Source of the DNA: Comamonadaceae bacterium
GTDB lineage: Bacteria; Pseudomonadota; Gammaproteobacteria; Burkholderiales; Burkholderiaceae_C
NCBI GenBank assembly: GCA_027486555.1
Contig: JAIXOX010000086.1
Coordinates: forward strand, 1-41,160
DNA: 41,160 nt
Direction of reading: 5' to 3'
The notes beneath the pieces are model-generated. The model was not told the DNA's origin. It did not search any database and saw nothing but the letters and a program-made list of their open reading frames with translations. Position numbers and translations under genes: made by a program. Shown one piece after another: positions 24,243 through 31,996 of this stretch; positions within the stretch are counted from its first letter, which is position 1, and every line of letters begins with the position of its first letter.

Positions 24243-24902
24243 ATGAACAAGCTGTTGACCTCGATGTTTGCCTTGGCTGTCGCTTCTGTGACCGCCATCT
24301 CCGCCCATGCCCAGGAAATCAAGGGCGACGCCAAAGCCGCTGAGCAAAAAATCGCCATGTGCATTGGCTGCCACGGCATCAAGGGCTACCAGGCCAGCTT
24401 CCCAGAGGTCTACCGCGTGCCGATGATCTCTGGTCAAAACGCCAAGTACATTGTTTCGGCCCTCAATGCCTACAAAAAAGGCGAGCGCAAGCACCCCACC
24501 ATGCGCGGCATTTCTGCCAGTTTGACTGAACAAGACATGGCCGATTTGGGCGCCTACTACGAGCAGCACGGCAAGACCGAGCCCGTGACCAAGACACCCC
24601 AAGTGCCTGATGCCAAAGTCGCTGCCTTGCTGCAAAAAGGCGCTTGCATTTCTTGCCACGGTGACAATTTCAGCAAGCCGATCGACCCGAGCTACCCGAA
24701 GTTGGCCGGTCAGCACAAAGACTTTTTGTTTGTGGCACTCAAGTCTTACAAAACCGAAAACCTGTCTACCTGGGGCCGCAGCAACGGCGTGATGGGCGGC
24801 ATCGCCAAGCAGTTTTCCAACGCCGAGCTGAAGGCCATGTCGGCTTACATTGCCTCATTGGATGGCGATATGAAGGTCGTTCCTCAGTCCCGCCTGCGTT
24901 GA
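24243..24902 (+). CDS. Di-heme cytochrome c4
   Basis: 219 residues with a Sec signal peptide cleaved near AHA-QE (about 23). Two c-type heme sites: CIGCHG (Cys40, Cys43, His44) and CISCHG in the second half. Methionine ligand candidates follow each half (HPTMRGIS; NGVMGGIAKQF). The tandem arrangement and length fit cytochrome c4, a periplasmic electron carrier to terminal oxidases. The start was placed at ATG 24243 rather than 24207 so that the signal peptide is N-terminal; the earlier start would lie inside the FNR box. It ends before a strong bidirectional terminator. Confidence 0.92.
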   Translation: MNKLLTSMFALAVASVTAISAHAQEIKGDAKAAEQKIAMCIGCHGIKGYQASFPEVYRVPMISGQNAKYIVSALNAYKKGERKHPTMRGISASLTEQDMADLGAYYEQHGKTEPVTKTPQVPDAKVAALLQKGACISCHGDNFSKPIDPSYPKLAGQHKDFLFVALKSYKTENLSTWGRSNGVMGGIAKQFSNAELKAMSAYIASLDGDMKVVPQSRLR

Positions 24903-24918
24903 AGCTTTGATTTCTTTC

Positions 24919-24950
24919 AACAAAAAACCCGCCTCGGCGGGTTTTTTGTT
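24919..24950. terminator. Bidirectional intrinsic terminator
   Basis: Perfect 15-bp arms around a 2-nt loop: a GC core CCCGCC-TC-GGCGGG flanked by A6 and T6 runs. It lies 17 nt after the cytochrome c4 stop and 32 nt beyond the convergent DUF1841 stop, so it can serve both genes. Confidence 0.93.
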
Positions 24951-24981
24951 GTCTGTTCGCCTTTGTTCGTGGGCCCTGGCC

Positions 24982-25419
24982 TCAGTCTTGGGTGGCGTTG
25001 CGCTGCACGCAGGCGATGTAGGACTCACCGTCGGGCATGCGGCCCGAGCGCTGGCTTTCAAAAATCATGCGTCCGAGGCATTCCATGGCGCGATGGTGCG
25101 CGTCGTGCAGCGAGTTGAGCCGGTGCGTGAGCAGTTCCACCGCCTGGCGGATGCCTCGAGGTTGGTCGATGCTGCATTGCTCGCTGATGGACAGGTGCAT
25201 TGAGAGGTGCAAAAACGGATTGGTCCGGTTGGGGTCGTCTTTGAGCATGCTGGCCAGCGCCGCATCGACATCGGCCAATTCGGCGTGGTACTCAGGGTGT
25301 TCGTCGATCCATCGGCTGACCAGCATTTCCATGGGTTCGAGTGTTGCAGTCGTGCGGGCTTTGGCGTAAACGCCGCAAAAAAAGCGCCGGACATCGGCTT
25401 GTGAGGGTTGAATCAGCAT
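24982..25419 (-). CDS. DUF1841 family protein
   Basis: 145 residues, the usual length for DUF1841. Characteristic segments are QADVRRFFCGVY near the N-terminus, a central HPEYHAELAD, and NPFLHLSMHLSISEQCSIDQPRGIRQAV. Soluble, no signal peptide. The function of the family is unknown. It is monocistronic, divergent from the thiolase gene; its promoter must lie close to the TetR-type operator in the shared 113-nt region. Confidence 0.87.
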   Translation of the reverse strand: MLIQPSQADVRRFFCGVYAKARTTATLEPMEMLVSRWIDEHPEYHAELADVDAALASMLKDDPNRTNPFLHLSMHLSISEQCSIDQPRGIRQAVELLTHRLNSLHDAHHRAMECLGRMIFESQRSGRMPDGESYIACVQRNATQD

Positions 25420-25438
25420 GGCTCAAAAAGTAGTAAAA

Positions 25439-25454
25439 CCGACCGAGCGGTCGG
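25439..25454. promoter_or_regulatory. TetR-type operator before the thiolase gene
   Basis: CCGACCGAGCGGTCGG: perfect 7-bp arms around a 2-nt centre, the classic TetR-family architecture. A possible promoter TTGAAT (25408-25413), 17 nt, TAGTAA (25431-25436) would put the transcription start inside the site. Aromatic-catabolism genes are often controlled by TetR proteins such as PaaR; the regulator is not in the window. Confidence 0.65.
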
Positions 25455-25532
25455 CTAATGACATAAAATCAGAAAGTCAGCACAATACTGCATGTTAAAC
25501 GCAGACACTTTCATCACTTTCTTGAGACAACC

Positions 25533-26735
25533 ATGAAACAAGCCTTTATTTGCGACGCGATCCGTACCCCCTTTGGTCGTTACGGCGGCGCCCTGAGCAG
25601 TGTGCGCACCGACGACTTGGGTGCAGTCCCCCTGCGCGCCCTGATGGCCCGCAACCCCAACGTGGACTGGGCCGCTGTGACCGACGTGCTGTACGGCTGC
25701 GCCAACCAAGCCGGCGAAGACAACCGCAACGTGGCCCACATGGCCAGTTTGCTGGCCGGTTTGCCGATTGACGTGCCGGGTGCCACCATCAACCGCCTGT
25801 GCGGCTCGGGTCTGGACGCCATTGGTACCGCAGCGCGCGCCATCAAGGCCGGTGAGGCCGGTCTCATGATCGCAGGCGGCGTGGAAAGCATGAGCCGCGC
25901 GCCGTTTGTGATGCCCAAGGCCGAAAGCGCCTTCAGCCGCAACAACGCGGTGTACGACACCACCATTGGCTGGCGCTTCATCAACAAGTTGATGAAAGCC
26001 CAATACGGCGTGGACTCCATGCCCGAGACCGCTGAAAACGTGGCCACCGATTACAAGATCGAGCGCGAAGCGCAAGACCTGATGGCCTACAACAGCCAGT
26101 TGCGCGCCGTGGCCGCCATCAAGGCCGGTCACTTGGCGCGCGAAATTGTCGGCGTGAGCATCCCCCAAAAAAAGGGCGACGCTGTTCTGGTGGACACCGA
26201 CGAGCACCCACGCGAAACCAGCCTTGAAGCGCTGGCCAAGCTCAAAGGTGTGGTGCGCCCTGACGGCACCGTGACCGCAGGCAATGCCTCGGGTGTGAAC
26301 GACGGCGCTTGTGCCTTGCTGCTGGCCGATGAAGCCACTGCCGCCAAAAACGGCCTGACCCCCAAAGCCCGCATCGTGGGCATGGCCACGGCCGGTGTGG
26401 CGCCTCGTGTCATGGGCATTGGCCCGGCACCCGCCACACTCAAGGTGTTGGCGCAAACCGGCTTGACGATTGACCACATGGACGTGATCGAGTTGAACGA
26501 AGCCTTCGCCGCACAGGGCCTGGCCGTCATGCGCATGTTGGGCCTGAAAGACGACGACGCCCGCGTGAACGCCTGGGGCGGCGCGATTGCTTTGGGCCAC
26601 CCGCTGGGTGCATCGGGTGCCCGCTTGGCCACCACGGCCATCAACCGCCTGCAACAAACGGCTGGCCGCTACGCCCTGTGCACCATGTGCATTGGCGTGG
26701 GCCAGGGCATTGCGCTGATCATCGAGCGCGTTTGA
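25533..26735 (+). CDS. pcaF: 3-oxoadipyl-CoA thiolase (PcaF/PaaJ type)
   Basis: 400 residues of a degradative thiolase. Catalytic residues are Cys90 (NRLCGSGLDA), His356 (GHPLGASG) and Cys386 (CIGVGQG); the segment NAVYDTTIGWRFINKLM is characteristic of 3-oxoadipyl-CoA thiolases rather than acetoacetyl-CoA thiolases. It cleaves 3-oxoadipyl-CoA to succinyl-CoA and acetyl-CoA, the last step of the beta-ketoadipate and phenylacetate pathways. It stands alone, behind a TetR-type palindrome and followed by a REP-like inverted repeat. Whether it belongs to the pca or paa pathway cannot be decided; the other pathway genes are not in the window. Confidence 0.92.
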   Translation: MKQAFICDAIRTPFGRYGGALSSVRTDDLGAVPLRALMARNPNVDWAAVTDVLYGCANQAGEDNRNVAHMASLLAGLPIDVPGATINRLCGSGLDAIGTAARAIKAGEAGLMIAGGVESMSRAPFVMPKAESAFSRNNAVYDTTIGWRFINKLMKAQYGVDSMPETAENVATDYKIEREAQDLMAYNSQLRAVAAIKAGHLAREIVGVSIPQKKGDAVLVDTDEHPRETSLEALAKLKGVVRPDGTVTAGNASGVNDGACALLLADEATAAKNGLTPKARIVGMATAGVAPRVMGIGPAPATLKVLAQTGLTIDHMDVIELNEAFAAQGLAVMRMLGLKDDDARVNAWGGAIALGHPLGASGARLATTAINRLQQTAGRYALCTMCIGVGQGIALIIERV

Positions 26736-26791
26736 CCCCTGCTGATCCGGCTCATTGAAGTCCTGCGCAACAGGCCAAGAATGGCTTTTGG

Positions 26792-26864
26792 GTAGGAGCC
26801 CACCCCGTGGGCGATGGGCGTGGCACACGCCCTGCGAGCCATCGCCCACGGGGTGGGCTCCTAC
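26792..26864. repeat. REP-like long inverted repeat with nested hairpin
   Basis: Perfect 26-bp arms (26792-26817 and 26839-26864) beginning GTAGGAGCCCACC and ending GGTGGGCTCCTAC, around a 21-nt loop. A second hairpin, GGGCGTG-GCA-CACGCCC (26816-26832), is nested at the tip. It lies between the convergent thiolase and Bug receptor genes, the usual place for REP/BIME elements mobilised by RAYT transposases. No transposase is adjacent. It may also stop or protect transcripts. Confidence 0.85.
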
Positions 26865-26995
26865 AAAGACAAATAGCCGCGTGGCCGACAAAAACATGGG
26901 CTATTCAAGATCGGACCGGATCAACAAGTCGGTAGCCAGTGCGCTTGAGCTGGGTCAAATTCACATCCACAGGCCCTATCGCGGGTGATCGCCGC

Positions 26996-28003
26996 TCACT
27001 GGGCCTCGATCTTGCGCTCGGCCACGATCCGACTGAGTTGGCGGATTTCTCCCTCTACACGGGTGCGAAATTCCACGGGCGTGTTGGCCTGTGGGCGACC
27101 ACCCCAGTCCATGAGGCGTTGTTTGACTGCAGGTTGATCAAGCACAACACGGAGTTCACGGTTGAGCCGATCGACGACCGCTTGCGGTGTGCCTTTGGTT
27201 CCCGCGATGCCCAGCCATGAGTCGAACACCACCCCCGGAAAACTGTCCGCCACAGAAGGCACGCCTGGCAGGGCGTTCTGCCCTGCGGGTGCGGTGGTGG
27301 CGAGCACGCGTACACGGTTTTCCTTGAACAGCGGCGCTGTGGTGGTCATGGTGTCGATCATCACGTCCACCCGACCGGCCAGCAACTCCATCATCGGCGC
27401 CGTGCCGCCTTTGAAGGGCACATGTGTGGCCACACCGCCGCTTTCGGCCATCAGCCATTCGCCAACCAGGTGCATCGCTGTGCCCACGCCCACCGAGGTG
27501 TAGGTGTAGCGGTTGGGTTCGCTTTTCACGCGCTGGATGAAATCATTGAACGAGGTGATGGGTGAGTTTGGCTTGACCGACAACGTCAACGGATAGGTGG
27601 TGACGGTGGAAACCCAGGCGAAGTCATTGACCGGATCGAAGGGCAGGTTCTTTTTCATGGCGGCATTGCTCGAATGCCCACTGGGCAGCAGCACCAGCGT
27701 GTAACCATCCGGTGCAGCTTTGGCTACAGCATCGGCGGCGATGTTGCCGCCCGCTCCTGCACGATTTTCCACCACCACCGGCTGACCGAGTCTCTCACCC
27801 AAGGGTGTGGCAATCAGTCTGGCCACCATGTCGCTGCTGCCACCGGGTGCAAAGCCCACCAGCAGTTTGATGGGCCGCGCGGGCCATGTGTCTTGCGCGT
27901 GTGCGATGCCCAAGCCGGCCATCAGGCCCAAGGCCAAAATCCATGAACGGCCAATCGTGTGACCAAGGGTGCGGACAGGCTGGTGAATCGTGGAACTGTT
28001 CAT
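26996..28003 (-). CDS. Bug/TctC-family periplasmic solute receptor
   Basis: 335 residues. Signal peptide (SWILALGLMAGLGIAHA) then the mature protein opening WPARPIKLLVGFAPGGSSDMVARL, standard for Bug/TctC receptors. The ligand-binding loops VVVENRAGAGGNIAADAVAKAAPDGYTL and VPFKGGTAPMMELLAGRVDVMI are present. Such receptors bind small carboxylates, often aromatic. No TctA/TctB membrane genes lie nearby, so it is an orphan receptor or works with a shared transporter. It is the last gene of the leftward set VOC - hydroxylase - IclR - FAH - receptor, preceded by a 117-nt spacer with a structured inverted repeat. Confidence 0.9.
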   Translation of the reverse strand: MNSSTIHQPVRTLGHTIGRSWILALGLMAGLGIAHAQDTWPARPIKLLVGFAPGGSSDMVARLIATPLGERLGQPVVVENRAGAGGNIAADAVAKAAPDGYTLVLLPSGHSSNAAMKKNLPFDPVNDFAWVSTVTTYPLTLSVKPNSPITSFNDFIQRVKSEPNRYTYTSVGVGTAMHLVGEWLMAESGGVATHVPFKGGTAPMMELLAGRVDVMIDTMTTTAPLFKENRVRVLATTAPAGQNALPGVPSVADSFPGVVFDSWLGIAGTKGTPQAVVDRLNRELRVVLDQPAVKQRLMDWGGRPQANTPVEFRTRVEGEIRQLSRIVAERKIEAQ

Positions 28004-28069
28004 TGGGTGGTCTCCAGAAAATGGATGTGGGTCTGATGCGACAAGAACAAGTGACGTGTCATGGTAGCG

Positions 28070-28105
28070 AGGATCGTGGTTTTACAAAGGTGTAAAGACG
28101 ATCCT
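28070..28105. other. Nested inverted repeat between the FAH gene and the Bug receptor
   Basis: Outer arms AGGATCGT (28070-28077) / ACGATCCT (28098-28105) enclose inner arms TTTAC / GTAAA around AAAGGT. No T-run follows on either strand. It sits 15 nt past the FAH-family stop, upstream of the receptor gene. It could be an operator, an mRNA processing element or a weak attenuator. Confidence 0.45.
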
Positions 28106-28120
28106 AAAAGACCACAGGGC

Positions 28121-28972
28121 TCATGCGTCGTCGCGGATGCCGTTGCGCAGCGTGCCGATCGCGTCGACCACGATCTCGCACACGTCGCCGGGCTTCATGA
28201 ATATTTGCGGGGTGCGTTTGTTGCCCACACCACCTGGGGTGCCTGTCACGATCACGTCGCCGGGCGACAGCGGGATGAAGGTCGAGATGTAAGCGATCTG
28301 GCGCGGAATGCTGTGGATCATCTTGTCGGTGGTAGTGTCTTGCAGCACCTGGCCGTTGAGCACGGTTTGCAGGCGCATCACTTGCGCAGGCGCAATCTCG
28401 TCGCTGGTGACCATCCACGGGCCAAAGCCGCCTGTCTTGTAGAAGTTCTTGCCGGGTGTCCACTGCGAGGTGGCCACTTGCCAGTCGCGCACCGAGCCGT
28501 CGTTGTAGCAGCTGTAGCCCGCAATGTGATCCCAGGCGTCTTCTTCTTGGATGCGGCGGCCACCTTTGCCAATGATCAAGGCGATTTCGGCTTCGTAGTC
28601 CAGGCGGTGCGACTCGGGCGGGCGCACGATGTCCTGGCCGTGCGCGACCTGCGAGTCGGCCAGGCGTATGAAGATCGTCGGTACTTCGGTCACTTCACGG
28701 CCGGTTTCGAGCACATGTTCGCCGTAGTTCAGGCCGATGCAAAAGATCTGACCCGGGTTGGGGATCACCGGCAGCAGCTGCAGTTGCGAGAACTTGAGTG
28801 TGGGCTTGTGCGCCTTGGCCGCATCGGCGGCTGCACCGAACAGGTTTTTGGCGATCAGGGTTTTCAGGTCGGGCGCTTGTGCGCCCAGGATGGGGCTCAG
28901 GTCGAGCACGTCGTCGCCGTTCACTACACCGTAGGAGGGCACGCCCTGGTTCAAAAAGCTGATGAGTTTCAT
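28121..28972 (-). CDS. Fumarylacetoacetate hydrolase (FAH) family protein
   Basis: 283 residues. The C-terminal FAH domain starts near IFCIGLNYGEHVLETG. Metal ligand candidates are the two Glu in YEAEIALIIGKGGR and the Asp in SVRDWQV, and the C-terminal signature TGTPGGVG is intact. Members hydrolyse or decarboxylate ring-cleavage products, or hydrolyse C-C bonds of acylpyruvates. Position behind a ring hydroxylase and a VOC protein suggests it acts on a ring-fission product. ATG 28972 was preferred over an in-frame TTG at 28990, which has no ribosome binding site. Confidence 0.87.
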   Translation of the reverse strand: MKLISFLNQGVPSYGVVNGDDVLDLSPILGAQAPDLKTLIAKNLFGAAADAAKAHKPTLKFSQLQLLPVIPNPGQIFCIGLNYGEHVLETGREVTEVPTIFIRLADSQVAHGQDIVRPPESHRLDYEAEIALIIGKGGRRIQEEDAWDHIAGYSCYNDGSVRDWQVATSQWTPGKNFYKTGGFGPWMVTSDEIAPAQVMRLQTVLNGQVLQDTTTDKMIHSIPRQIAYISTFIPLSPGDVIVTGTPGGVGNKRTPQIFMKPGDVCEIVVDAIGTLRNGIRDDA

Positions 28973-29006
28973 GGAGGGTCTTTCAGTCAAAAGGAGAGGA
29001 CAAACA

Positions 29007-29768
29007 TCAGTGCAGCCGCGCAGAAATTTCGCGTGCGGCGCGCTGGATGAGGGGGGTGAGTTTGGTCTGGTCGATCACCGCCATGCGTTGCACAGTGGTC
29101 ACCAGAGAGAGTGCGCCGATCACGGTGCCGTCGGTCTGCTGTAAGGGCACCGCGATCGCAGCCAAATTGGTTTCGAGTTCGCCGTTGGAGAAATAAAAAC
29201 CGTCCTTGCGGATCTGGCTGTAGTAACGCCGAAAGTTGGGCCAGTCGGTGGGCAGCCCGGCTGCAGCCACCGCCATGCTGTGGGTGTCCAGCAGCTTGTG
29301 TAGCTGTGGCGTGGGCAGCCCTGCCAGAATCACCTTGGGAGCGCCGCCTTGAAACAGCGGGCGCGGGCGTCCACGGCCATAACTCAAATTGGCAGGCATG
29401 GTGCCGAATTCGCGGTGGGTGTCCAGCAACTGGTCACCATGCAGGCTGGAAACCACACAGTCAAAACCGGTCTGCGCCACCAGTTCTTTCATGAACGGCA
29501 CGCCACACTGCAGCACCGGGTCGGCCTGGCGGATGTAGTGGTCCAGCACCACGATGCGCGGACCCAGCGCGAATTGGGCATCGCTGCCGCGCCGCAGCAA
29601 GCCCGCATCGCTGAGGGTCTTGAGGTAGCGGTAGCTGGTGGGCAAGGACACCCCCAGCGTTTCGCTGATGTCTTCGGCGCTCCAGTGCAGGCGTTGGTCG
29701 GAAAACAGATCGAGCACGCTCAGCATGCGGGCGAGGCTGGTGTCGGCTTTGTCTGCTTTATCGGTCAT
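29007..29768 (-). CDS. IclR-family transcriptional regulator
   Basis: 253 residues. An N-terminal winged HTH (about 10-70; LSVLDLFSDQRLHWSAEDISETLGVSLPTSYRYLKTLSDAGLL) precedes the IclR effector domain (about 85-250), including DPVLQCGVPFMKELVAQTGFDCVVSS and the terminal SLVTTVQRM. IclR proteins often sense aromatic acids and control adjacent catabolic operons. It lies inside the operon, 18 nt after the hydroxylase gene and 34 nt before the FAH gene, so autoregulation from the divergent region at 31850-31996 is likely. Confidence 0.9.
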   Translation of the reverse strand: MTDKADKADTSLARMLSVLDLFSDQRLHWSAEDISETLGVSLPTSYRYLKTLSDAGLLRRGSDAQFALGPRIVVLDHYIRQADPVLQCGVPFMKELVAQTGFDCVVSSLHGDQLLDTHREFGTMPANLSYGRGRPRPLFQGGAPKVILAGLPTPQLHKLLDTHSMAVAAAGLPTDWPNFRRYYSQIRKDGFYFSNGELETNLAAIAVPLQQTDGTVIGALSLVTTVQRMAVIDQTKLTPLIQRAAREISARLH

Positions 29769-29786
29769 GGTGGGGTCTGTTCAAGA

Positions 29787-31292
29787 TCAGAGGGCCAAGG
29801 CATCCGCAGTGGGCAGCACGGCGCTGATGCGATCGAGCTCGGCACTGCTTTGGGCCACGCCCAGAATGTAGCGGTCCGGACGCAGCAGCACGGCGCGCAC
29901 GTTTTGCGTGTCCAACCAGGCTTTGACCTCGGGGTCGCGCGCAGGCACGGTGACCACGCCTTGCGCCAGCCAGCGTTCACGGGTGTCTTCGCTGACGTCG
30001 GCCAACACGGACTCCTCGCCCAAGACAGCAAAGTTCAAGCCCAGCAAGCTGTCCAGCAGATGGCCATTGGCCAGCGTGGGTTGCGGGAATACTTGGGCGA
30101 CCGGTGCCTGCTCGCCTTGCCAGACGCCAGGGCCCAGGCGCGGCGTCGGAAACTGGAAGATCTCGGGCTGACCCGCTTTGAACTTGGCGTCGCGTTCGCG
30201 TGCCGCTTGAGGGTCGGTGGTCTGGATGATGTCGCCCAGCTTGACGGCCAGTTCGATGAAGGCCTGCACATGCGGCGAACGCTCGCTTTCGTAGGTGTCC
30301 AGCAGCGCATTGTCTGCACGGCCGCGCAGCACGGCTTCAAGCTTCCAAGCCAGGTTGGACACATCGCGGATGGCCGCACACATGCCCTGGCCCAGGAAGG
30401 GCGGCGTCTGGTGAGCCGCGTCACCGGCCAGCATCAAGCGGCCCTGGCGCCAGCCCTCGGCGATCACCGAGTGGAAGGTGTAGATCACGGCGCGTTCGAT
30501 GTCGGCTTGGCTTGGCGTGACCCATTTGCTCACCAGTTTCCACAGTGTTTCGGGCTGGACCATTTGCTCAGGCTTATCACCTGGCATGAGCATGATTTCC
30601 CATCGGCGACGGTTGCCGGTCACGTTGCAATACGTCATGGGGCGTGCCGGGTCGCAGTGCTGCACCGTGTGGTCGGGCAAGCCGGGGACATTGGTTTTGA
30701 GTCGCACATCGAACACCAGCCAGGGCTGGTGCAGGCCCAGATCGCGCATGCGGGTGCCCAGCACTTTGCGCACCAGGGAGCGGGCACCGTCGCAGCCGAC
30801 CACGTAGCGCGCCTGCACGGCATGGCGTTCTTGTGTTTGAAGGTCGGTGACTTGCAGTGTGGCGACGTCAGCACCGTCTTCGATGGCGGTGACTTCGTGG
30901 CGGGTGCACACTTGCACCTGCGGGTAGCGTTGTAAGCCTGACCGCAAAACGGCTTCGAGCTCGGGTTGGTGAAAGTAGTGGTTGGTGGCGCAGCCGTGCG
31001 GGCCACGTTCTTGGGTGCCGGCGCGGATCAGCAAGGTCTCGCCAGCGGCGTTGTTGAAGTACATGCCCTTGAGGCCCGGGCGCGAGATGCTCTCGACCTG
31101 TGGGCGCAAACCGGCGGTCTCGAACACGCGCATGGTTTCGCCGTCGAAATGGATGGCGCGGGGCAGGGGGTAGATTTCTGCCTCGCGCTCAAGCACCAGC
31201 ACCGACAGGCCATATGGCCCCAGCAAGTTGGCCAGCGTGGCACCCGCCGGTCCATAGCCAATGATGGCGACGTCAAACACGGGCTTGTTCAT
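29787..31292 (-). CDS. FAD-dependent aromatic hydroxylase, MhpA-like
   Basis: 501 residues of a class A flavoprotein monooxygenase. The N-terminal dinucleotide fold is VAIIGYGPAGATLANLLGPYGL; the second FAD motif is LMLAGDAAHQTPPFLGQGMCAAIRD; the DG-type motif VVGCDGARSLVRKVLG lies between. It is similar in layout to 3-(3-hydroxyphenyl)propionate hydroxylase MhpA and 3-hydroxybenzoate-type enzymes, which add an ortho hydroxyl to phenols using NAD(P)H and O2. ATG 31292 overlaps the VOC gene stop by 4 nt (ATGA). The exact substrate is not readable. Confidence 0.88.
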   Translation of the reverse strand: MNKPVFDVAIIGYGPAGATLANLLGPYGLSVLVLEREAEIYPLPRAIHFDGETMRVFETAGLRPQVESISRPGLKGMYFNNAAGETLLIRAGTQERGPHGCATNHYFHQPELEAVLRSGLQRYPQVQVCTRHEVTAIEDGADVATLQVTDLQTQERHAVQARYVVGCDGARSLVRKVLGTRMRDLGLHQPWLVFDVRLKTNVPGLPDHTVQHCDPARPMTYCNVTGNRRRWEIMLMPGDKPEQMVQPETLWKLVSKWVTPSQADIERAVIYTFHSVIAEGWRQGRLMLAGDAAHQTPPFLGQGMCAAIRDVSNLAWKLEAVLRGRADNALLDTYESERSPHVQAFIELAVKLGDIIQTTDPQAARERDAKFKAGQPEIFQFPTPRLGPGVWQGEQAPVAQVFPQPTLANGHLLDSLLGLNFAVLGEESVLADVSEDTRERWLAQGVVTVPARDPEVKAWLDTQNVRAVLLRPDRYILGVAQSSAELDRISAVLPTADALAL

Positions 31293-31849
31293 GCCTTGTA
31301 GCCCATGAGTTGCTGCATTTCTTTCAACCACTCGGCGCGGCTGCGGAATTTGGGCCGGCTGCGGGCCAGCGCTTCAGCGGCGGCCATCACGGCTTCGTCG
31401 CTTTGGTCCAGGTCGATCGGCTCGCGCAGCGGCTGCTCGCAGTACCAGGGCATGTCCAGGAACACCTCCAGGCGGTTGCCCTCGGGATCGCGAAAGTAGA
31501 TCGACACCGCATTGCCATGGCTGGTGCAGACCAAGTCGCTCACATCGGGATCGGCCTGGACGCGGTCTCGCACCGAGCGCAGCGAGGCCAGATCGGGCAC
31601 GCGCAGCGAAATCTGGTTGATCACGCTGAACGACAGGTCCGCAGGGCGGCCTGTGGCCAGAACGATCTGGTGGTGTTCGGACGGGTCTCGACTGAGGAAG
31701 ACCAGTTGCACAGGCCCCAGATCGCCGCGATCGGTTTCAAAGAAACACATCACGTCTTTGTAAAAGCGGGCCATGCGTTCTAGGTCGCGCACATAAATTC
31801 CCATGTGGCTGAAGACCAGCGAATTGGACTGGGCAAGTGGCTGGGCCAT
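31289..31849 (-). CDS. VOC-family protein, extradiol-dioxygenase-like
   Basis: 186 residues of the vicinal oxygen chelate fold. Metal ligand candidates match type I extradiol dioxygenases: His15 (FSHMGIYV), His59 or His60 (SEHHQIVL) and Glu128 (NRLEVFLD). One VOC module pair plus a C-terminal extension (RSRAEWLKEMQQLMGYKA), so shorter than two-domain catechol dioxygenases. Start ATG 31849 has a strong AAGGAG ribosome binding site. It is the first gene of the leftward catabolic operon and coupled to the hydroxylase, so ring cleavage of the hydroxylated product is the natural guess; other VOC activities are possible. Confidence 0.83.
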   Translation of the reverse strand: MAQPLAQSNSLVFSHMGIYVRDLERMARFYKDVMCFFETDRGDLGPVQLVFLSRDPSEHHQIVLATGRPADLSFSVINQISLRVPDLASLRSVRDRVQADPDVSDLVCTSHGNAVSIYFRDPEGNRLEVFLDMPWYCEQPLREPIDLDQSDEAVMAAAEALARSRPKFRSRAEWLKEMQQLMGYKA

Positions 31850-31895
31850 GATCACTCCTTTTGCAAAAATTGCATTCATTTTATTTTGAATCAGC

Positions 31896-31917
31896 GATAA
31901 AAAACTAATGGTTTATC
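31896..31917. promoter_or_regulatory. Candidate operator in the divergent catabolic promoter region
   Basis: Inverted repeat GATAAA (31896-31901) / TTTATC (31912-31917), 10-nt spacer, in the 147-nt AT-rich spacer between the VOC operon and the receptor-sulfatase operon. A second small palindrome, TTGCAAAAATTGCA-like (31861-31873), lies near the VOC start. The resident IclR protein is the obvious candidate binder. Confidence 0.35.
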
Positions 31918-31996
31918 CCATGGTGATAATTTAACTGATTTGAAAGAATGTTGGCAGACTGCAATGTCGTGACCATCCAACTCTAGGAGACACCTG

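Noticed and set aside
25455..26897. 480-codon open frame on the minus strand
   Set aside because: Antisense shadow of the thiolase; no start signal or family features.
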